Part shown: positions 20,879-32,377 of the stretch, one piece after another
How the letters are laid out: every line of letters starts with the position of its first letter
Numbering within the stretch: position 1 is the first letter of the stretch
From: Caulobacter sp. 602-1
GTDB lineage: Bacteria; Pseudomonadota; Alphaproteobacteria; Caulobacterales; Caulobacteraceae
Assembly (NCBI RefSeq): GCF_003931565.1
Contig: NZ_RRYI01000002.1
Location: 861,203 to 925,202 of the forward strand
Direction: 5' to 3'
DNA length: 64,000 nt
Program-made: the position numbers and the translations under genes
The notes under the pieces: model-generated
What the model was told of the DNA's origin: nothing
Database searches by the model: none
The model's input: the letters and a program-made list of their open reading frames with translations, nothing else

Positions 20879-22576
20879 ATGCTGATCGGCCTCTCCATCC
20901 GTGACGTCGTGCTCATCGAGAGCCTGGACCTGGCCATTGGCGAGGGCCTGACCGCGCTGACCGGCGAGACCGGGGCGGGGAAGTCGATCATTCTCGACGC
21001 CCTGGGCCTGGCCACCGGCGCGCGCGCCGACGCGGGACTGGTGCGCCGAGGGGCCGCGGGTCACGCCTCGGCCACGGCGATGTTCGCCCTGCCGGCCGAC
21101 CACCCCGCCTTCGCCTATCTCGACGACAAGGGTCTGGCCTACGCCCGCGACGAGGATCTGGTCCTGCGCCGGCAGCTGTCGCCCGACGGCCGCTCCCGGG
21201 CCTTCGTCAATGACCAGGCCACCAGCGTCGGGGTGCTGAAGGACCTGGGCGCGCTGCTGCTGGAGGTTCACGGGCAGCACGAGACCGTCGGCCTCCTGGA
21301 TCCCAAGACCCATCGCGGCCTGCTGGACGCGTTCGGCGGCGTGTCGATCGGCGCCGTCGGCTCGGCCTGGAGCGCCTGGCGCGCCGCCCGCGAGGCGGCC
21401 GCCGAGTTGCGGGACCTGGCTGGACGCGCCGCCGCCGAGACCGAGGAACTGACCCTCCGCCTCTCCGAACTGGACCGTCTCGATCCCCGCGAGGGAGAGG
21501 AGGAGGCGCTGGCCGAGGAGCGGGCCCTGCTGAGTTCGGCCGAGAAGGCCATGATCGACATCGCTTCGGCCCAGGACGCCCTGGGCGGCGACGCCTTGTC
21601 CGGCAAGCTTGCCCAGGCCTATCGGGCCTTGGAGCGGGCCCGCGAGCGCGCCCTGCAGGCCGGCGCTCCGGCTGATGGCGCGGCCATGACCCGGCTCTCG
21701 GCCGCCTGCGAGGCCGTCGACCGCGCCCTGGTCGAGGCCCAGGAGGCCAGCGCCGCCATCGACTCGGTCGCCGAGAGCTTCGAGTTCGAGCCCGATCGCC
21801 TGGAGAAGGCCGAGGAGCGCCTGTTCGCCCTGCGCGGCATGGCCCGCAAGCTCAATGTCCTGGTCGAGGACCTGCCGGCCAAGCGCGCGGAGTTCGCCGC
21901 GCGGCTGCAGGCCATCGAGACCTCCGAGGAGGCCCTGAAGGCCGCCGACAAGGAAGCCGCCGAGGCCCGCGAGGCTTATCTGTTCGCCGCCGAGGCCCTG
22001 TCGACCGAGCGCCGCGCCGCCGGCGACGCCTTGGCCAAGGCCGTCGAGGCCGAACTGGCCCCGCTGAAGCTGGAGAAGGCCCGGTTCCGCGTCGCCGTCG
22101 AGCCGCTGGCCGAGGATCGCGCGGGCCCGACGGGCCTGGACCGCATCGCCTTCGAGATCTCGACCAACCCCGGCGCGCCTTTCGGCCCGATGGAGGCCAT
22201 CGCCTCGGGCGGCGAGCTGGCCCGCTTCGCCCTGGCGCTGAAGGCGGCGTTGGCGGGGCGCGGCGGCGGCCCGCAACCGCTGATGATCTTCGACGAGGTG
22301 GATCAAGGCGTCGGCGGGGCGGTGGCCGACGCGGTCGGCCTGCGCTTGAAGCGCCTGGCCTCGAACGCCCAGGTTCTGGTCGTCACCCACTCGGCCCAGG
22401 TCGCCGCGCGAGGCGACGCCCACTGGCGGATCTCGAAATCGGGCGACGACACCTCGACCCGCACCAAGGTCGAACCGCTCGGCCCGTCCGAGCGCGAGGA
22501 AGAGATCGCGCGGATGCTGTCGGGCGCCGAGGTGACGGAAGCCGCGCGCGCGGCGGCGCGGGCCCTGATGGCCTAG
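20879..22576 (+). CDS. recN: DNA repair protein RecN
   Basis: 565 residues, an SMC-like ATPase for double-strand break repair. Walker A GETGAGKS (about 29-36) follows MLIGLSIRDVVLIESLDL. The conserved LLLEVHGQHET is near 120. Long coiled-coil arms fill the middle, rich in Glu/Ala/Arg. At the C-terminus are the ABC signature region (ASGGELARFALALKAAL), Walker B (LMIFDEVDQGVGG) and the switch His (VVTHSAQVAA). ATG 20879 matches the family start, although no good ribosome binding site is visible. A LexA box of GTTC-N7-GTTC type was sought upstream and not found. Confidence 0.96.
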   Translation: MLIGLSIRDVVLIESLDLAIGEGLTALTGETGAGKSIILDALGLATGARADAGLVRRGAAGHASATAMFALPADHPAFAYLDDKGLAYARDEDLVLRRQLSPDGRSRAFVNDQATSVGVLKDLGALLLEVHGQHETVGLLDPKTHRGLLDAFGGVSIGAVGSAWSAWRAAREAAAELRDLAGRAAAETEELTLRLSELDRLDPREGEEEALAEERALLSSAEKAMIDIASAQDALGGDALSGKLAQAYRALERARERALQAGAPADGAAMTRLSAACEAVDRALVEAQEASAAIDSVAESFEFEPDRLEKAEERLFALRGMARKLNVLVEDLPAKRAEFAARLQAIETSEEALKAADKEAAEAREAYLFAAEALSTERRAAGDALAKAVEAELAPLKLEKARFRVAVEPLAEDRAGPTGLDRIAFEISTNPGAPFGPMEAIASGGELARFALALKAALAGRGGGPQPLMIFDEVDQGVGGAVADAVGLRLKRLASNAQVLVVTHSAQVAARGDAHWRISKSGDDTSTRTKVEPLGPSEREEEIARMLSGAEVTEAARAAARALMA

Positions 22577-22622
22577 AGCGTGGCAGCCGAAAGTGTGAGC
22601 GGTTTCGGCGTCTGCCACGCTC
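22576..22622. repeat. Long imperfect palindrome after recN
   Basis: GAGCGTGGCAG (22576-22586) pairs with CTGCCACGCTC (22612-22622). Inside, CCGAAA (22587-22592) pairs with TTTCGG after GTGTGAGCGG. The stem starts within the recN stop codon. It can act as a terminator, but its elaborate form recalls dispersed intergenic palindromes. Confidence 0.6.
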
Positions 22623-22635
22623 CAAATGTTTGAAA

Positions 22636-22687
22636 TAGAGCCTGTTTATCCGCTTCTGATGTTTCCATCAAAAGCGGACAGGCTCTA
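22636..22687. repeat. Second long palindrome, ending in the acyltransferase stop codon
   Basis: TAGAGCCTGT (22636-22645) pairs with ACAGGCTCTA (22678-22687), and TCCGCTT/AAGCGGA plus TGATG/CATCA extend the stem to a TTTC loop, with small mismatches. Its sequence differs from the neighbouring palindrome at 22576-22622. It covers the stop of the minus-strand acyltransferase and may terminate that transcript. Confidence 0.6.
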
Positions 22688-23800
22688 GGCTGTCGCTGGA
22701 GCGCTGGTCGGAACGCGCTGGGCGGCCGACCGCCCCTTCATCCAACGCTGCAACGGCGCATCCACCGCCCGCTCGAACATCCACGCCACGACGATCGTCG
22801 CCGGGATGGCCAAAGCCCACAGCGCCCACGCCGCCGCCGCGGGCAGGCCCAGCTTGCTCTCCACCATCCGCGCGACGCCGAACCAGACGGCCGCGGTCAG
22901 GGTGTTGGTCAGAAACAGCGAGAACGACAGTTTCCCGGCCGCGCCGGCCCAGCGCCAGGCCCGAGGCTTGGAGGCGCCGGCCGCGTAGATCAGGAAGCCC
23001 AGCAGGGCCAGGCTGAAATAGTCGAACCGCCCGAGGGCCTGGATGCCGATCACGGCCGTCAGGGTCGCCACGGCCAGCGGCAGGGCCTGGCGGCGCGCCA
23101 GGGTCGTCACCGGCAGGCGGGCGACCAGCAGGCCGATCATGAACAGCGGCACGCCCCGGATCAGGCCGAAGCGCAGCGGCAGCTGGTAGCCGGGGATGTC
23201 GAAGGCCATCAGGGCGGCCTGGTCGATGGCGACATAGGCGCAGACTCCGAGGATCAGCAGGGCCAGCGGCCGCCGCGTCGCCGCCACGCGCCGCCACGCC
23301 ATCGGGAACAGGGCGTAGGCCGCAATCAGAGCCGACAGGGTCCAGGTCGGCATGTTCCAGCCGGAGTTCCCAGGGACGAACCACGCCTGGACCAGGAAGA
23401 CCTGCGGCAGCAGTTGGTCCCGCTGGAACCACTGCGGGTTCTGCGGCGCCAGGCCGATCGCCGAGGTTCCAACGAAGAACGCGACGAACAGGGCCAGCAT
23501 CACCAGATGCGGCGGCCAGATGCGCTGCACGCGCCGCTTCAGGAAGGTCAGGGTGTCGACGTCCGAGCCCTGGACGCGAGGGCCATAGGTCCGAGCCAGC
23601 ACATAGCCCGACAGCATCAGGAAGAAGTCGGTGGCCAGATAGCCGCGCCCGAAGGCCGGCGACAGGCTGAACAGCGACACCGGCGCGCGCTCGGCCACGT
23701 GATAGAGCACGATGAACAGCGCCGCCAGGAACCGCAGGGCGTCCAGCGGACCGTCCCGCGACAGGACGGGCAGAGCGTTATTTGTGCCGGCTTTGAACAT
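22685..23800 (-). CDS. Acyltransferase family 3 (OafA/YrhL-like) membrane protein
   Basis: 371 residues with about ten membrane helices. The N-terminal signature is DGPLDALRFLAALFIVLYHVAER, with the conserved Arg and His of family-3 acyltransferases. It is followed by FFLMLSGYVLA and LKRRVQRIWPPHLVML. Such enzymes O-acetylate or O-acylate surface polysaccharides or related envelope molecules; the target is unknown and no polysaccharide genes are adjacent. ATG 23800 has AAGGAG nine bases upstream. Confidence 0.9.
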   Translation of the reverse strand: MFKAGTNNALPVLSRDGPLDALRFLAALFIVLYHVAERAPVSLFSLSPAFGRGYLATDFFLMLSGYVLARTYGPRVQGSDVDTLTFLKRRVQRIWPPHLVMLALFVAFFVGTSAIGLAPQNPQWFQRDQLLPQVFLVQAWFVPGNSGWNMPTWTLSALIAAYALFPMAWRRVAATRRPLALLILGVCAYVAIDQAALMAFDIPGYQLPLRFGLIRGVPLFMIGLLVARLPVTTLARRQALPLAVATLTAVIGIQALGRFDYFSLALLGFLIYAAGASKPRAWRWAGAAGKLSFSLFLTNTLTAAVWFGVARMVESKLGLPAAAAWALWALAIPATIVVAWMFERAVDAPLQRWMKGRSAAQRVPTSAPATA

Positions 23801-23852
23801 CGAGGGCTCCTTCAAGCCTTGCGGCGCAAGGGCCGGGCCAGTTTTCCCCTGA

Positions 23853-26896
<3,044 letters not shown>

Positions 26897-26983
26897 GGCG
26901 CATCGCCGCAACCGCAATTCCCGCCTCGTTTTCGCCTTCGGCCTTGTCCTCACTGGGCGGATCACGCAACGAATGGGTTCAAA

Positions 26984-27001
26984 CACGCATTCGAATGCGT
27001 G
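26984..27001. promoter_or_regulatory. Perfect 18-bp palindrome upstream of the DUF2147 gene
   Basis: CACGCATTCGAATGCGTG reads identically on both strands. Outer half-sites GGTTCA and TGAACC flank it on both sides with a four-base asymmetry on the left. It lies 19 bases before the DUF2147 ATG, a natural position for a repressor operator over the promoter or leader. Confidence 0.6.
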
Positions 27002-27020
27002 AACCTATTGGGAGTATCGA

Positions 27021-27437
27021 ATGCTGCGCACTATCCTGCTCGCCGCCGCCATGGCCGTTACGGCCGGCTCGGCCTTCGCGGCCGACGTCACCGGGGTCTG
27101 GCAGACGCCGACCAACGGCGGCCAGGTCGAGATCGCCCGCTGCGGCAACAGCCTGTGCGGCAAGCTGATCACGTCCGACCACATCAAGGCCAACCCGGCC
27201 CAGAAGGACGCCAAGAACAAGGACGATTCCCAGCGCGGTCGTCCCCTGAAGAACCTGCAGATGCTGTACGATTTCACCGGCGGCCCGACCAAGTGGACCG
27301 GCGGCAAGGTCTATAACCCCGATGACGGCGGCACCTATTCGGGCACGATCGAACTGCTCAGCGACAACGAGCTCAAGCTGAAGGGCTGCATCGTCGCCCC
27401 GCTCTGCAAGACGCAGCGGTGGACGCGGTTGAAGTAG
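27021..27437 (+). CDS. Secreted DUF2147 protein
   Basis: 138 residues with signal peptide (1-20, ending GSAFA). The mature domain matches DUF2147: DVTGVWQTPTNGGQVEIARCGNSLCGKLI, GRPLKNLQMLYDF, KWTGGKVYNPDDGGTYSGTIELLSDNELKLKGC, and ending CKTQRWTRLK. Four cysteines could form two disulfides. Members are small periplasmic lipocalin-like beta-barrels of unknown role. It stands alone with its own palindromic upstream element and a strong hairpin over its 3' end. Confidence 0.9.
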   Translation: MLRTILLAAAMAVTAGSAFAADVTGVWQTPTNGGQVEIARCGNSLCGKLITSDHIKANPAQKDAKNKDDSQRGRPLKNLQMLYDFTGGPTKWTGGKVYNPDDGGTYSGTIELLSDNELKLKGCIVAPLCKTQRWTRLK

Positions 27438-27444
27438 GCGTCGC

Positions 27445-27467
27445 GCGCGCCGCCTAGAGCGGCGCGC
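27445..27467. terminator. Hairpin between the DUF2147 gene and aminopeptidase P
   Basis: GCGCGCCGC (27445-27453) pairs perfectly with GCGGCGCGC (27459-27467) around CTAGA. It includes the stop codon of the minus-strand aminopeptidase. There is no T-run, so it is a candidate bidirectional terminator or 3' stabiliser. Confidence 0.5.
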
Positions 27468-29265
27468 AGACCTCTTCCATCCAGGCGCGGACCTCGGGTT
27501 CGACCCGAGGTCCGATCTCGCGCAATACGCGAGCGTGATAGGCGTCGAGCTGCGCTGTTTCCTCGGCGCTCAGCAGGCTCTTGTCGATCAGGCGTCGGTC
27601 GATCGGCGCCAGGGTCAGGGCTTCGAAGCGGTGCATCGGGCGGTCGCCGCCCGGCAGGTCCTCGGCCGGCATGACCACTTCCAGGTTCTCGATCCGGATG
27701 CCGTATTCGCCGTCCTTGTAGTAGCCGGGCTCGTTCGAGACGATCATGCCGGGCTGCAGGGCGATGGTGTTCGGAGCCTTGGAAATCCGCTGCGGGCCCT
27801 CGTGAACTCCCAGATAGACGCCGACGCCGTGGCCGGTGCCGTGGTCATAGTCCAGGCCGTGGGCCCACAGCGCAGCGCGGGCGAAGGCGTCGATGGCCGA
27901 GCCGGTGGTGCCGGGCGGGAAACGCAGGCGGGCGATCGCCAGGTGGCCTTTCAGCACCAGGGTGTTGCGGTGGATCATCTCCGCCGACGGCTCGCCGATG
28001 GCGACCGTGCGGGTGACGTCGGTGGTGCCGTCCAGATACTGCCCGCCGCTGTCGACCAGCAATAGAGAGCCCATCGCGGCGCGCTCGTTGGAGCGTTCGG
28101 TCGGGTGGTAGTGGGGAAGGGCGCCGTGGCCGTTGGCCGCGCCGATGGTGTCGAAGGACAGGTCCTTCAGCCGGCCGGTAGCCTCGCGGAAGCCTTCCAA
28201 CTTGGCGACGGCCTCCTTTTCGTCCGGCGGATTGACCTGCCCCTCGGTGGCCAGCCAGTGCAGGAAGCGGGTCAGGGCCGCGCCGTCGCGCCTGTGGGCT
28301 TCGCGCGTGCCGTCCAGTTCGACGCCGTTCTTGCAGGCCCGGGGCAGGGCGCAGGGATCCATGGCCCGGACGATCTTCGCGCCGGCGGCGGCCAGCTGAT
28401 CGAAGTACCAGGCCGAGGACTGGGTCGGATCGACCACGACAGTCTTGTCCGAAAGGTCGCCCAGCGCCTCCTGAAGCTTGTCCGGCGTCTCCAGCGAGAC
28501 CTGGTTGCCCAGCCAGGCCGGCAGGTCGGTAGTGACCTTGGCCGGCTCCAGGAACAGGCGCGCCGCGCCGTCGGCGCCGAGGATGGCCTGAGCCAGCGGC
28601 AGGGGCGAGCGAATGACGTCGCCGCCGCGGATGTTGAACAGCCAGGCGATCGAGGCCGGCGCGGTGATCACCGCCGCGTCGGCGCCAAAGGCGGCGATCG
28701 CCGCGCCGACCCGGGCGCGCTTGGAACTGGACTCCTCGCCGGCGTATTCGACGTGGTGCGGCACGACCGGGGCCATAGGCTGCGCGGGACGGGCCTCGCC
28801 CCAGGCCAGGTCGATCGGGTTGACGGCGACGGGCTTGAGGATCGCGCCGGCGCGGCTGGCGGCGGCCTTCAGGCCTTCCAGGGCCGAGGGGCTGTGGAGG
28901 CGGGGGTCGTAGCCGATCACCGCGCCCTTTTCGGTCGTCTCCAGATAGGCCGGCACGCCGCCCTCGACGAGGTCGCGGATCTCGAACAGGTCTTGGTCGA
29001 CCTGCTCGCGGACTTGCAGCGTATAGCGGCCATCGACGAAGACGGCGGCGCGGTCCTTGAGGATCACGCCCGCGCCGGCCGAGCCGGTGAAGCCGCTGGC
29101 CCAGGCCAGGCGGTCATTGGCGGCGGGCAGATATTCGTTCTGGTGCTCGTCCTCGTGCGGCACGAGGAAGCCGTCCAGCCCCTGCTCGGCCATGGCGGCG
29201 CGGATCAGCGGGACGTGCTTGGGCCCGAAGGACGGGTCGGTGGATTCGTCGAAGGTCTGGCGCAT
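27454..29265 (-). CDS. pepP: Xaa-Pro aminopeptidase (M24B)
   Basis: 603 residues with the three-part structure of large aminopeptidase P: two creatinase-like N-terminal domains (start to about 310) and a C-terminal pita-bread catalytic domain. Metal-binding residues are visible in LLVDSGGQYLDGTTDVTRT (two Asp), YDHGTGHGVGVYLGVHEGP (His), SNEPGYYKDGEYGIRIENL (two Glu). It removes N-terminal residues preceding proline. No signal peptide, so cytosolic. The symbol is by family; the exact subgroup is uncertain. It lies upstream of nothing on its strand except prmA, 39 bases away. Confidence 0.92.
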   Translation of the reverse strand: MRQTFDESTDPSFGPKHVPLIRAAMAEQGLDGFLVPHEDEHQNEYLPAANDRLAWASGFTGSAGAGVILKDRAAVFVDGRYTLQVREQVDQDLFEIRDLVEGGVPAYLETTEKGAVIGYDPRLHSPSALEGLKAAASRAGAILKPVAVNPIDLAWGEARPAQPMAPVVPHHVEYAGEESSSKRARVGAAIAAFGADAAVITAPASIAWLFNIRGGDVIRSPLPLAQAILGADGAARLFLEPAKVTTDLPAWLGNQVSLETPDKLQEALGDLSDKTVVVDPTQSSAWYFDQLAAAGAKIVRAMDPCALPRACKNGVELDGTREAHRRDGAALTRFLHWLATEGQVNPPDEKEAVAKLEGFREATGRLKDLSFDTIGAANGHGALPHYHPTERSNERAAMGSLLLVDSGGQYLDGTTDVTRTVAIGEPSAEMIHRNTLVLKGHLAIARLRFPPGTTGSAIDAFARAALWAHGLDYDHGTGHGVGVYLGVHEGPQRISKAPNTIALQPGMIVSNEPGYYKDGEYGIRIENLEVVMPAEDLPGGDRPMHRFEALTLAPIDRRLIDKSLLSAEETAQLDAYHARVLREIGPRVEPEVRAWMEEVCAPL

Positions 29266-29304
29266 GGCTACCGATTTAGGCCGCCATGCGCCGACAGGGA
29301 AGGC

Positions 29305-30171
29305 CTAGGGCCGTTGCAGGACCAGCGTCGCCCAGGCGTCGCGGTGGATGCGGTTGACGACCTTGAAGCCGCGCGAGAGGTAGGCGGCCTTGACCATCCG
29401 CTCCTGGGTGCGCAGCAGGCCCGACAGGATGACCGTGCCGCCGGGAACCAGGGCGCGCTTGATGTCCTGGGCCAGACCGATCAGCGGGCGGGCCAGGATG
29501 TTGGCGAACACCAGGTCGTAGGGCGCGTTGTTGGCCACCAGCGAGTTCGACAGGCCCGAGGCGTGGACGAACTTGGCGTTGGCCTTGTTGACCTTGGCGT
29601 TCTCCTTGGAGATCCGCACGCTGGGCTTGTCGATGTCGGTGCCGACGGCCAGCTTCGAACCGGTGCGGGCGGCGGCGATGGCCAGCAGGCCCGTGCCGGC
29701 GCCGACGTCCAGAACCTTGTTGAACCTGCGGGCCTTGATCAGGCGGTCATAGGCTTGCAGGCAGCCGACGGTGGTGCCGTGGTGGCCCGTGCCGAAGGCC
29801 GCGCCGGCCTCGATGCGCAGGTTGACCGTGCTGGCCGGCAGGCGTCCGCGGTCGTGCATCCCGTAGACGAAGAAGCGGCCGGCGCGCACGGGAGGCAGGC
29901 CCGACAGCGCCATGGCCAGCCAGTCGGCGTCGGCCAGGGTGTCGCGCACGACCTTCAGGTCGTACTGGCCCAGCAGCGCCATCAGGCTGGCGTCTTCCTC
30001 GTCGGTCGTGGGGAAGGCGTCGATGCGCCAGACGCCCTTGTCCTCGTCCTCTTCCAGGATCGAGTAGGTGGCGCCTTCCAGGCCGGGATGGTTGTCGATG
30101 GCGTCGGCGGCGGTCTCGGTCTCGGCGCGCGCGCCGCGGGCGACGATCTGCTGGGGCGTATAGTCGGTCAT
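29305..30171 (-). CDS. prmA: Ribosomal protein L11 methyltransferase
   Basis: 288 residues. The C-terminal Rossmann domain has the PrmA signatures [10 protein letters not shown], motif [26 protein letters not shown], and the catalytic [13 protein letters not shown], followed by [11 protein letters not shown]. The N-terminal part is a substrate-recognition domain. It trimethylates ribosomal protein L11. It is co-directional with pepP and probably transcribed before it; the unknown gene upstream is 39 bases away. Confidence 0.95.
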   Translation of the reverse strand: MTDYTPQQIVARGARAETETAADAIDNHPGLEGATYSILEEDEDKGVWRIDAFPTTDEEDASLMALLGQYDLKVVRDTLADADWLAMALSGLPPVRAGRFFVYGMHDRGRLPASTVNLRIEAGAAFGTGHHGTTVGCLQAYDRLIKARRFNKVLDVGAGTGLLAIAAARTGSKLAVGTDIDKPSVRISKENAKVNKANAKFVHASGLSNSLVANNAPYDLVFANILARPLIGLAQDIKRALVPGGTVILSGLLRTQERMVKAAYLSRGFKVVNRIHRDAWATLVLQRP

Positions 30172-30210
30172 GCCGCTCCGTTAGCGGCAAAGGCGCTAAA
30201 AAGCGAGCCT

Positions 30211-30714
30211 TCAGCGTGTCGTCATGCCGGTGGCCGCCGCGTCCGCCATCACCAGAGGCGCGGGCGCCGCCATGGCCTGGGGCTGGTGATCCTCGGGCAG
30301 GGAGACGTCCAGGATGTCGCCGCGCTCGGACGCCCAGTTCGGTGCGTCCGTTGGCGGCGGAGGCGCGGCCGGGCCGTGTTCGGCCGGAACATAGGGCGGA
30401 AGCTCGGGCGCCGGGGGCGGTTCATAGTCGGCGTACTGGATCGGCGGCGGGGGCTGCGTCGCCTTGAGGAAGTCCGTGCCGACCACATAGTCCGGGACCT
30501 CGCCCGCCGGCCAGGAGATCGGCTCGGCGTAGTCCTGTCGCGCATACTGGGCGGGTTCCATCTCGGGCGTGTAGCCGCGATCCTGGGCTCCGGTCTGCAT
30601 GGCCAGTCCAGCCACGGCGCCGAGCACGGCGCAGGCCGGCGCGCCAAGGGCGACGGGGCGGGTGAGGGCGAAGGCCTTCAGGTGGCCAAGGAAGTGTGCG
30701 AGCCGCGGGTCCAT
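30211..30714 (-). CDS. Hypothetical Pro-rich protein with one membrane segment
   Basis: 167 residues, not recognised. A basic N-terminus (RLAHFLGHLKAFALTRP) precedes one hydrophobic stretch (about 19-39, ALGAPACAVLGAVAGLAMQTG) that would anchor it. The rest is Pro/Ala/Tyr-rich and probably disordered (QPPPPIQYADYEPPPAPELPPYVP). Low complexity and GC-rich third positions fit a fast-evolving envelope-associated protein. It precedes prmA on the same strand and is divergent from the LtrA gene. Confidence 0.65.
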   Translation of the reverse strand: MDPRLAHFLGHLKAFALTRPVALGAPACAVLGAVAGLAMQTGAQDRGYTPEMEPAQYARQDYAEPISWPAGEVPDYVVGTDFLKATQPPPPIQYADYEPPPAPELPPYVPAEHGPAAPPPPTDAPNWASERGDILDVSLPEDHQPQAMAAPAPLVMADAAATGMTTR

Positions 30715-30805
30715 GTCGGCATAGCGCGCGACGAGGGCTTTGGTTCGAAATCCCCCTCGCGAGACTCAGGGGGCGGATTCTAGGTTGGTCGCGAAGAGGG
30801 ACGCC

Positions 30806-31972
30806 ATGACCAAGAAGCCGCTGCTGCGCGAACGCCACGCCCACGAGCACGCCCGCGTCACCTATGTGGAGCTGTTCTTCGATCTCGTGTTCGTGTTCGC
30901 GGTCACACAGCTGTCCCACGCGGTGATCGGACACCCAACCGGCCTTGGCCTGCTGCACGCAACCCTGCTGCTGCTGGCCGTCTGGTGGGCGTGGGTGTTC
31001 ACCGCCTGGGTCACCAACTGGATGGATCCGGAGCGGACGCCGGTGCGGGTGATGCTGTTCGTGTTGATGGCGGCGGGCCTGGTGCTGTCGGCCGCCATCC
31101 CGGACGCCTTCGGAAAGCGGGGTCTGGTCTTCGCCTGCGCCTATGTCTTCATCCAGGTCGGGCGGAGCCTGTTCTTCCTGCTCGGCGTGTGGCGCGAGCC
31201 GGCCCACCGGCTGAACTTCATCCGCATCCTGTCCTGGCTGTCCCTGTCGGCGGTTTTCTGGATCACCGGCGCCTTTCAGCAGGGCGAGATGCGGCTGCTG
31301 ATCTGGGCTCTGGCCATGGCCATCGAATACGCCTCGCCGGCCATGGGCTTCTGGACGCCCGGTATAGGCCGCTCGGCCTCGACCGACTGGGTCGTGGAGG
31401 GCGGTCACCTGGCCGAGCGCTGCGCCCTGTTCACGATCATCGCCCTGGGCGAGTCGATCATCGTCACCGGGGCCACGGTGGTCGGCCTGCCATGGACTTT
31501 CGAGGTGATTGCCGCCTTCGCCAGCGCCCTGGTCTGCAGCATCGCCATGTGGTGGATCTATTTTTCGTTCACGGCCGAGGCGGCCAGCGAGGCCATCGCT
31601 CATTCCGACAATCCCGGCCGGATCGCGCGCGTCGCCTACACCTACAGCCACCTTCTACCGGTGGCCGGGGTCATCGTGGCGGCGGTCGGCGACGAGTGGG
31701 TGCTGCACCATCCGCTGGGCCATACAGACTTCAAGACCGCCGCCGCCGTGATTGGCGGACCGGCGCTGTTCCTGTTCGGAGCCCTGGTGTTCAAGCTTTC
31801 GGTGTTCAGGCAGTGGTCCCGCACCCGGATCGCTGGCCTGGCCTTGCTGGCGGCGCTGGTTCCGGTCGCGGGACATGTCAGCCCATTGACGTTGTCAGTG
31901 GCGACGACCCTGATCCTGGTCGCGGTCGGGGCGTGGGAGACGTGGTTGGCGGAGGCGCGTCGCGCCGCTTAG
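30806..31972 (+). CDS. Low temperature requirement protein A (LtrA) family membrane protein
   Basis: 388 residues with about ten to twelve membrane helices. The LtrA hallmark is at the N-terminus: HARVTYVELFFDLVFVFAVTQLSH, followed by WWAWVFTAWVTNWMDPER. Later motifs include ERCALFTIIALGESIIVTG, also conserved. The family was named from a Listeria mutant with cold-sensitive growth; its biochemical function is unknown. ATG 30806 has an AGAGGG site upstream. It is alone on its strand and overlaps by four bases the end of the small minus-strand gene. Confidence 0.9.
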   Translation: MTKKPLLRERHAHEHARVTYVELFFDLVFVFAVTQLSHAVIGHPTGLGLLHATLLLLAVWWAWVFTAWVTNWMDPERTPVRVMLFVLMAAGLVLSAAIPDAFGKRGLVFACAYVFIQVGRSLFFLLGVWREPAHRLNFIRILSWLSLSAVFWITGAFQQGEMRLLIWALAMAIEYASPAMGFWTPGIGRSASTDWVVEGGHLAERCALFTIIALGESIIVTGATVVGLPWTFEVIAAFASALVCSIAMWWIYFSFTAEAASEAIAHSDNPGRIARVAYTYSHLLPVAGVIVAAVGDEWVLHHPLGHTDFKTAAAVIGGPALFLFGALVFKLSVFRQWSRTRIAGLALLAALVPVAGHVSPLTLSVATTLILVAVGAWETWLAEARRAA

Positions 31973-32130
31973 CCGATCTGGTCGATGACGATATCGCGCA
32001 GTTGGGCGCGGGTGAGGCCGGGCCACACCCAGTCGGATTGGGCGGCGCGCGCTTGCGTCGCGGGGCGGAAGGTCGAAGGCATGTGGGGCGCGCTCTTGGT
32101 GGCGGCCTTACGGGTAAAGTTGGTTTTCAT
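31969..32130 (-). CDS. Small protein, 53 aa
   Basis: A short reading frame from ATG 32128-32130 to TAA 31969-31971. The protein is basic at its N-terminus (KTNFTRKAATKSAPHMPSTFRP), has a Trp pair (SDWVWPGLTRAQ) and ends in RDIVIDQIG. Almost every codon ends in G or C, which is strong coding evidence for such a short frame. GGAAC six bases before the ATG is a weak ribosome binding site. No family is recognised. Its stop overlaps the LtrA stop, as often seen between true convergent genes here. Confidence 0.65.
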   Translation of the reverse strand: MKTNFTRKAATKSAPHMPSTFRPATQARAAQSDWVWPGLTRAQLRDIVIDQIG

Positions 32131-32311
32131 AAAGTTCCAGACAGGGGGCGGGCGTGTCGCCGGACCCGATAGATCATAAAGGGTGGAGATATCCGCCCGG
32201 AGCCGTCGGTGACGGTTGGGGGGCGATGGAGCGCCAGGGCGATAGCCGTCTTGGGCTGAAGCGTTTGGCTACTTCTTGACTAGCATATGGTTATCCGCTT
32301 GTCGCGTTCAA

Positions 32312-32336
32312 CCCCCGCGACATCGGAGCGCGGGGG
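32312..32336. terminator. GC-rich hairpin upstream of uvrD's 3' end
   Basis: CCCCCGCG (32312-32319) pairs with CGCGGGGG (32329-32336). Together with the stem at 32340-32368 it forms a double hairpin downstream of uvrD on the minus strand. The remaining gap (32131-32311) contains no visible gene. Confidence 0.55.
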
Positions 32337-32339
32337 AAA

Positions 32340-32368
32340 GATGCTCCTCATGCGCCGCGGGGAGCATC
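32340..32368 (-). terminator. Intrinsic terminator after uvrD
   Basis: GATGCTCC (32340-32347) pairs with GGAGCATC (32361-32368). On the minus strand the stem lies nine bases after the uvrD stop and is followed by TTTCCCCC. Confidence 0.65.
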
Positions 32369-32377
32369 CGCCGTCGT

